NCBI GenBank assembly: GCA_035256745.1
Contig: DATEXQ010000044.1
Coordinates: 1 to 6,693 of the forward strand
Direction of reading: 5' to 3'
Length of the DNA: 6,693 nt
Source of the DNA: DATEXQ01 sp035256745
Lineage (GTDB): Bacteria > Patescibacteriota > Microgenomatia > UBA8517
The notes under the pieces are model-generated. The model had not been told where the DNA came from, searched no databases, and saw nothing but the letters and a program-made list of their open reading frames with translations. Positions 1 through 6,101 of the stretch are shown here, in pieces. Within the stretch, counting starts at the first letter, position 1. Every line of letters starts with the position of its first letter. The position numbers and the translations under genes are program-made.

Positions 1-1226
1 GGAGATACATAAATCGTGACTGTTGCCTTGGGATAATACCACCAAAAAATAATACCTGAGATAAAAAGAGCAATAAATGCTCCCAACCCTAAAAAAATAA
101 CCCTTTTACCCAAAAAAGTTTTTTCTCCCCCAGTTACTCCATATCCTTTTGATGCCCCGAATTTTTCTAAAAATAGATTTATTCTTAAAAATATGTTTCT
201 AACAAGGTTAACTGCTTTGGTTTTAAATAAAGGTAAAACACCTGATGTTGGTATAAATTGTCTTTCTTGAGAAATCGCTTCCTGTTTATCGTTAGGTAAA
301 AATCCTTTATTTTCTATAGGAGGAATTTTGGGTTTTACGCCACCTTCCTGTCTTATGTCTTTGTCCATCACAAAACCCAAATCAACAACTTTAGGAGATT
401 CCACATTTACCACTTCGCTTTCTTTCAATTCCTCTTCCGGTTTTTCTTCTTTTGGTTCAAAGGGTCTTTCTACTCCCGTCACATTTGCTATTTCTGCTCC
501 ACCTGCTAGGGCAGTTGCCAATATTTTTTGTTCTAGGGTTATAATCTCAACTTTTGGAGTATGAAGAAATTTCACTTTTTCATAATCATCCCAACTTGCA
601 TTCATTAAAGATTGTCTTACCTCTTCCAACTGTCCTTCTTTTCCGTCATAAATAAGAATTCTTGAGGGAAGTGCTTCATCTGATGCAAACCTGGATATTC
701 CTTCTGTTAAATCATCGACAATAGAAACACTTCGAGAAACTATATGGGTACCCAGTAAATTACCCAGTTTAAAAACTGAGATCTCAATATTTTCTTCCCC
801 CACTCCTATTACAATCGCATTCAAAGGAACCCCCTCATCACTTTTCATAAAATATGAAATTGCTTCACCCAAAACAACAAATCCAACCGGAGTAAGAGAA
901 AGGGAAGAACAAATTTTTTTTATTTTATCTAAAAATTCAGGTTTTATTTGTCCTTCAGAAACCCAGGAAGAGGAAACTCCAAAAACTGTTTTTGTTGGTT
1001 CAGTTACATCTTCGGGAAGATTTTGTATGGCAGCCGAAAGACAGCTATCGCAGGCACTTACCAGTTCATCCTCCGTCTGCCAGGCAGCAGAAGGTCCTAT
1101 TGAAATAACATTAGCTTTCCCTTGTTTTGTACTCCATATTCCGGCTTGAACCCAACCGGGTTCAACTACTAAAGCCCAATAAAATTCAAGTTGCTCTTTA
1201 CCTGTTAAAACACTTTTGAGGTCCAT
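1..1226 (-). CDS. Membrane-anchored protein with probable actin-like (PilM/FtsA-type) N-terminal domain, partial (C-terminus beyond left edge)
   Basis: One uninterrupted frame of 408 codons runs from ATG at 1226-1224 to the left edge with no stop, so the gene is incomplete. Residues about 13-250 form a soluble cytoplasmic region. Segments such as PVGFVVLGEAI (113-123) and AIVIGVGEENIEISVFKLG (137-155), followed by SRSVSIVDDLTEGI (164-177), recall the phosphate-2 strand-turn-strand region of FtsA/PilM actin-like proteins. The usual Asp/Gly-rich nucleotide motif is degenerate (IGVGEEN), so ATP binding is doubtful. Residues about 253-330 are an acidic, proline-containing linker. One strong membrane helix lies at about 375-397, followed by YYPKATVTIYVS, which begins an extracytoplasmic part. 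The architecture suggests a cytoplasmic domain fused to an envelope-exposed one. The start is the first ATG after the alaS stop, 21 bases away and in the same frame, with no Shine-Dalgarno sequence. A type IV pilus or envelope role is possible but unproven; the actin-like call is inference. Confidence 0.75.
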   Translation of the reverse strand, partial: MDLKSVLTGKEQLEFYWALVVEPGWVQAGIWSTKQGKANVISIGPSAAWQTEDELVSACDSCLSAAIQNLPEDVTEPTKTVFGVSSSWVSEGQIKPEFLDKIKKICSSLSLTPVGFVVLGEAISYFMKSDEGVPLNAIVIGVGEENIEISVFKLGNLLGTHIVSRSVSIVDDLTEGISRFASDEALPSRILIYDGKEGQLEEVRQSLMNASWDDYEKVKFLHTPKVEIITLEQKILATALAGGAEIANVTGVERPFEPKEEKPEEELKESEVVNVESPKVVDLGFVMDKDIRQEGGVKPKIPPIENKGFLPNDKQEAISQERQFIPTSGVLPLFKTKAVNLVRNIFLRINLFLEKFGASKGYGVTGGEKTFLGKRVIFLGLGAFIALFISGIIFWWYYPKATVTIYVS

Positions 1227-1247
1227 TAGAAATCTATAAAAAATAAC

Positions 1248-2996
1248 TTAATTAATGCTTCTAGTAACATAAATTCTTACAAGTCCTGATCCAATCTTTT
1301 CCTGCTTACTTATTCTAACATGCCCAATCTCATGCGTGTGGTTAACATGGGGTCCTCCGCAAACTTCCCAACTAAAGTTACCAATTGTATAAACCTTTAC
1401 TTTTTCTTGATATTTTTCTGCAAAAAAATGTAGCGCTCCCTCTTTTATAGCTTCATTAAGCGTCATTACTTTAAAAGTAACAGGTAAATCATTTTTGATA
1501 TTTTCGTTGACTAAATCTTCAACTTTTTTAATCTCCTCATTTGTTAATTTTTGCGTGTGGGAAAAATCAAATCGAAGTCTTTCGGCTGTAATATTACTTC
1601 CTTTTTGACTGACATGATCTCCTAATATTTTTCTTAAAGCAGCATGGACTAAATGAGTTGCAGTATGAAGTTTTGTTACCTCCTCACCATGATCAGCCAA
1701 GCCTCCCTTAAACATTCCCGCTGATGTGGTTCTTGAAAGGTTTTTGTGTTTTTCAAATTCTTTCTCGAATACGCTCTTGTCTATTTTCTGCCCCCTCTCT
1801 TTGGCAATTTCTTCTGTAAGTTCCAAAGGAAAACCATAAGTCTCATACAGGAAAAATGCATTTTTGCCATCCAATTCTGGATATTTCTCGATTTCTTTCA
1901 ACCCTCTTTCTAAAGTAAGAAGGAAACGTTCTTCCTCTTCCTTCATAATTTCTTTGATTACATTTTCATTAGTTTTTAACTCCGGATAATCAGTTTGATA
2001 AGTCTTAACTACTGACTCAATTAAATTGGATACAAAAATTCCTTCAACCCCCAGTGTTTTTCCGTAACGAACTGCACGTCTTATTAATCTTCTTAAAATA
2101 TAACCTCTATCCTTATTGGAGGGAAATACTTGGTCAGCTATCATAAAGCATGAAGCCCGAACATGGTCGGCAATAATTCTATGGGCTTTTTCATTTCCTT
2201 TATAATCGGTTTTTGTCAGTTTACTAATCAAGGAAAGTATATTCCCCCACAGATCTGAAACCATATAGTCGTCATCATACCCAGAAAGAACTGCAGTTGT
2301 TCTTTCTACTCCCATTCCCGTATCGACATTCTTCTGTTTTAAGGGTTCATATTTACCACTCGTTGCTTTGTTGTACTGCATAAAAACATTATTCCAAATT
2401 TCAAAAAATCGACCGCAATTATCCCCAGGTTTGCATTCATTTCCGTGTGGTTTTCCTGTTATATCGTAGAAAATCTCGCTATCGGGCCCGCACGGTCCAG
2501 TTACTCCCGCCGGTCCCCACCAATTATCCTTTTTCCCGTAATAAAATATTCTTTCATCGGATATACCTAGACTTTTCCAGACCTTAGCAGATTCCATATC
2601 TTTAGGTGCATCATTATCTCCTTCAAAACACGTAACCCAAATTCTTTTTGGATCAAGATTAAGTTCTTTAGTCAAAAACTCATAAGACCAAGTGATCGAT
2701 TCTTCTTTCCAATAATCTCCCAATGACCAGTTTCCCAACATTTCAAAAAATGTATGATGGAAAGTATCACCCACCTCATCTATATCATCAGTGCGGATAC
2801 ATTTTTGAACACCCACTAATCTTTTTCCCAAGGGATGCGGTTCACCCAAAAGGTAAGGAACCAAGGGATGCATACCTGCAGTCGTAAAAAGTACCGTGGG
2901 GTCATTCTCTGGAACTACCGAGGAAGAAGGAATGAGGGTATGAGATTTCTTTTTAAAAAAATTAAAATACTTCTCTTTTAATTCATTTGCTGTCAT
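1248..2996 (-). CDS. alaS: Alanine--tRNA ligase, short form without C-Ala domain
   Basis: Class II synthetase that charges tRNA-Ala with alanine in the cytoplasm. The catalytic core shows motif 2 (TFFEMLGNWSLGDY, 82-95) and motif 3 (DTGMGVERTT, 225-234). The tRNA-binding helical region follows, with RRLIRRAVRYGKTLG (302-316) and YETYGFPLELTEEIA (384-398). The editing domain that hydrolyses mischarged Ser/Gly-tRNA-Ala has its metal ligands: H444 and H448 in HTATH, C546 and H550 in CGGPH. C188 and C194 in the catalytic half may form another metal site. The protein is 582 residues against about 875 in E. coli. It stops right after the editing domain (GLVRIYVTRSIN), so the coiled-coil and C-Ala dimerisation/tRNA-elbow domain are absent. 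The end is a clean TAA, and the next frame is an unrelated protein, so this is a natural short form rather than a frameshift. The ATG is the first start after an in-frame TGA. A TATAAT box lies 7 bases upstream. Confidence 0.97.
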   Translation of the reverse strand: MTANELKEKYFNFFKKKSHTLIPSSSVVPENDPTVLFTTAGMHPLVPYLLGEPHPLGKRLVGVQKCIRTDDIDEVGDTFHHTFFEMLGNWSLGDYWKEESITWSYEFLTKELNLDPKRIWVTCFEGDNDAPKDMESAKVWKSLGISDERIFYYGKKDNWWGPAGVTGPCGPDSEIFYDITGKPHGNECKPGDNCGRFFEIWNNVFMQYNKATSGKYEPLKQKNVDTGMGVERTTAVLSGYDDDYMVSDLWGNILSLISKLTKTDYKGNEKAHRIIADHVRASCFMIADQVFPSNKDRGYILRRLIRRAVRYGKTLGVEGIFVSNLIESVVKTYQTDYPELKTNENVIKEIMKEEEERFLLTLERGLKEIEKYPELDGKNAFFLYETYGFPLELTEEIAKERGQKIDKSVFEKEFEKHKNLSRTTSAGMFKGGLADHGEEVTKLHTATHLVHAALRKILGDHVSQKGSNITAERLRFDFSHTQKLTNEEIKKVEDLVNENIKNDLPVTFKVMTLNEAIKEGALHFFAEKYQEKVKVYTIGNFSWEVCGGPHVNHTHEIGHVRISKQEKIGSGLVRIYVTRSIN

Positions 2997-3003
2997 GCCT
3001 CAA

Positions 3004-3009
3004 ATTATA
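3004..3009 (-). promoter_or_regulatory. Candidate -10 box of an alaS promoter, possibly leaderless
   Basis: A perfect TATAAT reads on the minus strand within the 53-base gap between the 79-residue gene and alaS. Only TTGAGGC separates it from the alaS ATG, so a start point about 7 bases downstream would fall at the start codon itself. The -35 region is weak: CTGATT sits 16 bases upstream and matches TTGACA at three positions. The nearby GAGG copies lie 13 bases and 1 base from the ATG, both poorly spaced for a Shine-Dalgarno role. The sequence is seen directly; the promoter function is inferred. Confidence 0.45.
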
Positions 3010-3049
3010 CCTCAATTCAAAGAAAAATCAGAAGGTAGACTTGGCTTTA

Positions 3050-3289
3050 TTAGTTTTGTTGACCTCTTTCTTCTATTTTCTTTCCTTTCTTGAACATCTC
3101 CAAAATACCTGTTAGTTTTTCCGGTCTTATTAACCCACCACCTAAAATTGCATCTTCCAAAATGCTATTTAATCTTTTGATCGCTTTTCTCAAGTCCAAA
3201 AAAACAAGAACCACCTGAATACCCACAATTACCAAAAGTAAAGTAAGTATTACGACAACTACCGAAAGTAATATTTGTGTTGATTCCAT
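3050..3289 (-). CDS. Small single-pass membrane protein, 79 aa, unknown function
   Basis: The protein has one long N-terminal membrane helix (residues about 6-31, rich in Val/Leu/Ile). A probably cytoplasmic, helical, basic tail follows: LRKAIKRLNSILEDA (33-47), then GGGLIRPEKLTGILEMFKKGKK (50-71). The ATG lies only 2 bases after the TAA of the RodZ-like gene, so the two are almost certainly co-transcribed and perhaps translationally coupled. There is no Shine-Dalgarno sequence. The next gene, alaS, follows after 53 bases and has its own candidate promoter. I recall small proteins of this shape between RodZ-like and alaS genes in candidate-phylum genomes, but cannot confirm it here. The shape is loosely like DUF948-type or phage-holin-like helix-plus-tail proteins, without a diagnostic motif. 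That it is a real gene is supported by its tight operon position, clean ends and coherent membrane topology. No function is assigned. Confidence 0.8.
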   Translation of the reverse strand: MESTQILLSVVVVILTLLLVIVGIQVVLVFLDLRKAIKRLNSILEDAILGGGLIRPEKLTGILEMFKKGKKIEERGQQN

Positions 3290-3291
3290 AA

Positions 3292-3918
3292 TTAATCAAA
3301 TTTGGGAACAATTTTTACCTTTATCTCACTTATTTTACCTGATCTGGAAGTAGAAATTACATCTACTTCTTCGGTTTTTTGAGAAATATCCAAATCTATG
3401 GAAAAAGTTCCCTCTTCTCCTACCAAAACAGGCTGATTATTAACCTTAACCGTTGCCTCCGAATCAGTTTTTCCCTCTACTAATACCTGCTGTTTATCAA
3501 CTACCTGGCCCTCTTTGGGAGATGTTACCTGCAATACCGGAGGGCTTATAAATTTGATATATTGAAATCCCAAATAGCCTGTAATTAAAACTATGACAAT
3601 CGCAATACCAACTAGGAAAGTAAGTTTTGGGCTCCACGAAAATTCTTTTGATATATCGGGTTTAGGATTAACTGATAGTACTTTGGGTGGATAATCACGC
3701 CTAAGAAGAGCAACTGTACCTTTGGTGTCTATTCCTAGGAAAGAGGCAATATTTTTTACAAAACCAAGAATTACCGGATATTCCGGTAAGAAATCCCAAT
3801 TCTCTTCTTCTATTGCCTGAATAAAACTCCTTTTTATCTTTGTTTCTTTTTCCAAGCCTTCCAAAGAATATCTTTTTTTATTACGAGCCTCTTTTAATAC
3901 TTCTCCAATTGTCTTCAT
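3292..3918 (-). CDS. RodZ-like helix-turn-helix transmembrane protein
   Basis: The N-terminal region (about 1-75) is a Cro/C1-type helix-turn-helix domain of the kind found in RodZ. It starts TIGEVLKEARNKKRYSLEGL and continues with KIKRSFIQAIEEENWDFLP and GFVKNIASFLGID. A basic and proline-bearing linker leads to one membrane helix at about 98-121. The extracytoplasmic part (about 127-207) has VTSPKEGQVV, VLVEGKT and ATVKVNNQPV, typical of a small Ig-like beta-sandwich. In RodZ the cytoplasmic domain binds MreB and links the cytoskeleton to wall synthesis, and does not act mainly as a DNA-binding regulator. No mreB is visible in this window. Position just downstream of ftsK (12 bases) matches the common bacterial pairing of ftsK with a RodZ-type gene. 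The ATG is the natural start, with no Shine-Dalgarno sequence. A membrane-tethered transcription factor is the alternative reading. The family call is firm; the RodZ role is inferred. Confidence 0.87.
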   Translation of the reverse strand: MKTIGEVLKEARNKKRYSLEGLEKETKIKRSFIQAIEEENWDFLPEYPVILGFVKNIASFLGIDTKGTVALLRRDYPPKVLSVNPKPDISKEFSWSPKLTFLVGIAIVIVLITGYLGFQYIKFISPPVLQVTSPKEGQVVDKQQVLVEGKTDSEATVKVNNQPVLVGEEGTFSIDLDISQKTEEVDVISTSRSGKISEIKVKIVPKFD

Positions 3919-3930
3919 TTTGGATAAAAT

Positions 3931-6012
3931 TTATTGTTGCGGATTGCCTTTGACAGAAGAGTTTAAAAACTCATCGGCATTTTGAATCAAAACATCTCTG
4001 GCTTTAGACCCTTCCGCCGGTCCTACTACACCTGCTGCCTCAAGCTGATCAAGAATTCGGGCAGCCCTTGAATATCCTATGGATAATCTTCTCTGCAGAA
4101 GGGATGCGCTAGCCCTTTCGTACTGGCAAACTATTCTAACTGCTTCCATAAAAAACTCGTCGCTTTCTCCGTCGACTCCTCTTACCGAAGTAGTTCCAGG
4201 CTTCGCCATTTCAGTTACTTCTTCTGTATATTGGGGAGATACTCCCTGATTTTTAAGAAATGAAGTTAAACCAGCAATTTCCTTGTCTGAAACAAATGCC
4301 CCTTGAATTCTCATCGGCTTTGCCTGTTCCGGTGGAAGATACAACATATCTCCTCTCCCTAAAAGTTTTTCTGCTCCTTGCGTATCCAAAATTACTCTCG
4401 AGTCAACTTGAGATGCAACAGCAAAGGCAATTCTGCAGGGAATATTTGCCTTAATAAGGCCTGTCAAAACATCAACAGAGGGTCTTTGTGTTGCTAAAAC
4501 CATATGGATTCCCGTTGCTCTACTCATTTGAGCTATCCTGGTTACGGAATCTTCCACTTCAACTGGAGAAAAAAGCATAATATCAGCCAATTCGTCTATA
4601 AAAAGTACTATATAAGGAAGAGCCTGAAAGCCGGACATTTCATTATAACCTTCAATATTTCTGACACCTGCCTGGGAAAAGAGTTTATAGCGTCTATCCA
4701 TTTCGGACAATATCCATCTTAGGGAGGAAATAACTTTATCAAGTTCAATAATCACGGGAGAAAGCAGATGGGGAATTTGATTGTATCCTGTAAGTTCGAC
4801 CCTTTTGGGGTCAACAAGAATCAACTTTACTTCAGAAGGAGCAGCCCTAAAAAGAAGTGTTGATAAAAATGTATTTATACAGACACTTTTTCCGGATCCT
4901 GTTTGTCCTGCAATAAGTACATGGGGCATTTTACCCAAATCCGTTATTATAGGTTTTCCTGATACGTCCAATCCTAAAGCAACCGCTAATTTGGAATGGT
5001 TGTTCTTCATAACCTCAGATTCCATCATTTTTTTAAGGGGTACGAATTCCGGACTTCTGTTGGGAAGTTCTATACCAACTAAAGATTTACCCGGAATTGG
5101 TGCTTCTATTCTTATAGTTCCAGTAGGGGCTGCTAAAGCAAGAGCCATATCACGCTCTAGTGCGGTTATCTTGGAAAGTTTTGTTCCCAAAGCCACTTCC
5201 AAAGCATATTGTGTTACGGCCGGACCCAAATTTACCTCAACAACTCTTGCCGTAATACCAAAAGATTCAAGGGTTTGCTCGATATTGGCAGCATTTTCTT
5301 TGATATCACCCCTATCCGCTTTACCTGTTTCAGTATCCGACAAGATATTGATATCCGGATATTTCCAAATCATTTCTTCTCCCGGAACATTACTGACCAA
5401 CTTGGGAGCAAAAGTTTCAGTTTGAGGAGATGTTTTACTAAAATTCGGGGTAATTGGAGTACCACCGGTAACTCTCATTTGTTTTTTAAATACTTTTGTC
5501 CCACCCTCTATCCCAAAGATATAGCGTTTTACTTCTTTTATAAATGCTTGGACTAAAGAAATTACTTGGTCTATGGAGGTGTTAAAAAGTATTATCAAAC
5601 CTACGGTTGTAGTACCCAAAAGTATAATTACTGCTCCAGCTCCAGTTATTAAGGCAGCTAGCCCTTCCCAAAAAGATCTGCCAACTATACCTGCCCTTGA
5701 TAAAGTTAATATCGATACATAAAACAAAAGAATCCCTACTACAACATTGGGTTGGCTTAGGGGAGTCCTGAATTTGGAAATTAAAAAGCCAAAGGTTAAG
5801 AAAATAAAAGGTAAAAAGACCGTTGTCCAGGAAAAATATCGAATTAATAAATCGTTAAGCTTTACCAGAATCAAACCCTGCCTTGCAAAAGAAACAACGA
5901 TTAACCCAGCTAAAGTAAAGAACACCACCTGAGCAATAGAATAAACAGTTCCCGGCTTTAATCGAATTCTAAAAGCTTTCTTGGATTTTAATCTTTTATG
6001 TTTTTTGCTCAT
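3931..6012 (-). CDS. ftsK: DNA translocase FtsK/SpoIIIE
   Basis: Membrane-anchored hexameric ATPase that pumps double-stranded DNA at the division septum to clear chromosomes and help resolve dimers. A basic N-terminus precedes four predicted membrane helices at about 24-42, 62-80, 88-106 and 115-143. A short linker of roughly 70 residues follows, much shorter than in E. coli FtsK. The alpha/beta motor covers about 240-590. It has Walker A GQTGSGKS (369-376), LILVDPKRVEL (397-407), Walker B YIVLFIDELAD (467-477), ATGIHMVLATQRPSVDVLTG (499-518) and the LLGRGDMLY segment (550-558). The C-terminal winged-helix gamma domain (about 617-677, with GYSRAARILDQLEAAGVVGP) is the part that reads polar orienting motifs in DNA. 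At 693 residues the protein is of SpoIIIE-like length and looks complete. The ATG is the first start after an in-frame TAA, and a TATAAT box lies 16 bases upstream. The RodZ-like gene follows after 12 bases. Confidence 0.97.
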   Translation of the reverse strand: MSKKHKRLKSKKAFRIRLKPGTVYSIAQVVFFTLAGLIVVSFARQGLILVKLNDLLIRYFSWTTVFLPFIFLTFGFLISKFRTPLSQPNVVVGILLFYVSILTLSRAGIVGRSFWEGLAALITGAGAVIILLGTTTVGLIILFNTSIDQVISLVQAFIKEVKRYIFGIEGGTKVFKKQMRVTGGTPITPNFSKTSPQTETFAPKLVSNVPGEEMIWKYPDINILSDTETGKADRGDIKENAANIEQTLESFGITARVVEVNLGPAVTQYALEVALGTKLSKITALERDMALALAAPTGTIRIEAPIPGKSLVGIELPNRSPEFVPLKKMMESEVMKNNHSKLAVALGLDVSGKPIITDLGKMPHVLIAGQTGSGKSVCINTFLSTLLFRAAPSEVKLILVDPKRVELTGYNQIPHLLSPVIIELDKVISSLRWILSEMDRRYKLFSQAGVRNIEGYNEMSGFQALPYIVLFIDELADIMLFSPVEVEDSVTRIAQMSRATGIHMVLATQRPSVDVLTGLIKANIPCRIAFAVASQVDSRVILDTQGAEKLLGRGDMLYLPPEQAKPMRIQGAFVSDKEIAGLTSFLKNQGVSPQYTEEVTEMAKPGTTSVRGVDGESDEFFMEAVRIVCQYERASASLLQRRLSIGYSRAARILDQLEAAGVVGPAEGSKARDVLIQNADEFLNSSVKGNPQQ

Positions 6013-6028
6013 GTTTTATGGTCATTTC

Positions 6029-6034
6029 ATTATA
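6029..6034 (-). promoter_or_regulatory. Candidate -10 box of the ftsK promoter
   Basis: A perfect TATAAT reads on the minus strand in the 89-base gap between the RNase J stop and ftsK, 16 bases before the ftsK ATG. A start about 7 bases downstream would give a leader of only about ten bases with no Shine-Dalgarno sequence. The -35 candidate TGTAAA, 17 bases upstream, matches TTGACA at only three positions. The gap is the largest in the window, which fits a transcription start for the ftsK/RodZ-like/79-residue unit. Function is inferred from sequence alone. Confidence 0.45.
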
Positions 6035-6101
6035 CCCAAAAATACCTTAATTTACATACTATTATCGCACCCTGGAAAAACATATTAGAAGAAGGTTTTT
6101 C

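Noticed and set aside
328..564. A 78-codon plus-strand frame near the left edge
   Set aside because: It overlaps the acidic linker part of the minus-strand membrane protein, whose frame is open for 408 codons. The Ser/Thr/Phe-rich translation is what the complement of Glu/Lys-rich codons gives.
1227..1250. Stop-codon read-through from alaS into the left-hand gene, which lies in the same frame seven codons later
   Set aside because: The downstream protein has its own ATG and shows no C-Ala features, so fusion would not restore the missing AlaS domain. Same-frame adjacency happens one time in three.
4781..5425. A 214-codon open frame on the plus strand opposite ftsK
   Set aside because: It lies wholly inside the confidently identified ftsK on the other strand, and its translation shows no recognisable domain. 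It is a by-product of ftsK codon use.
6075..6101. Inverted repeat GAAAAAC / GTTTTTC with a 13-base spacer just after the RNase J stop, considered as a terminator
   Set aside because: The stem is only 7 pairs and mostly A-T, and no T-run follows it on the minus strand. Such a match is easily expected by chance in AT-rich DNA.
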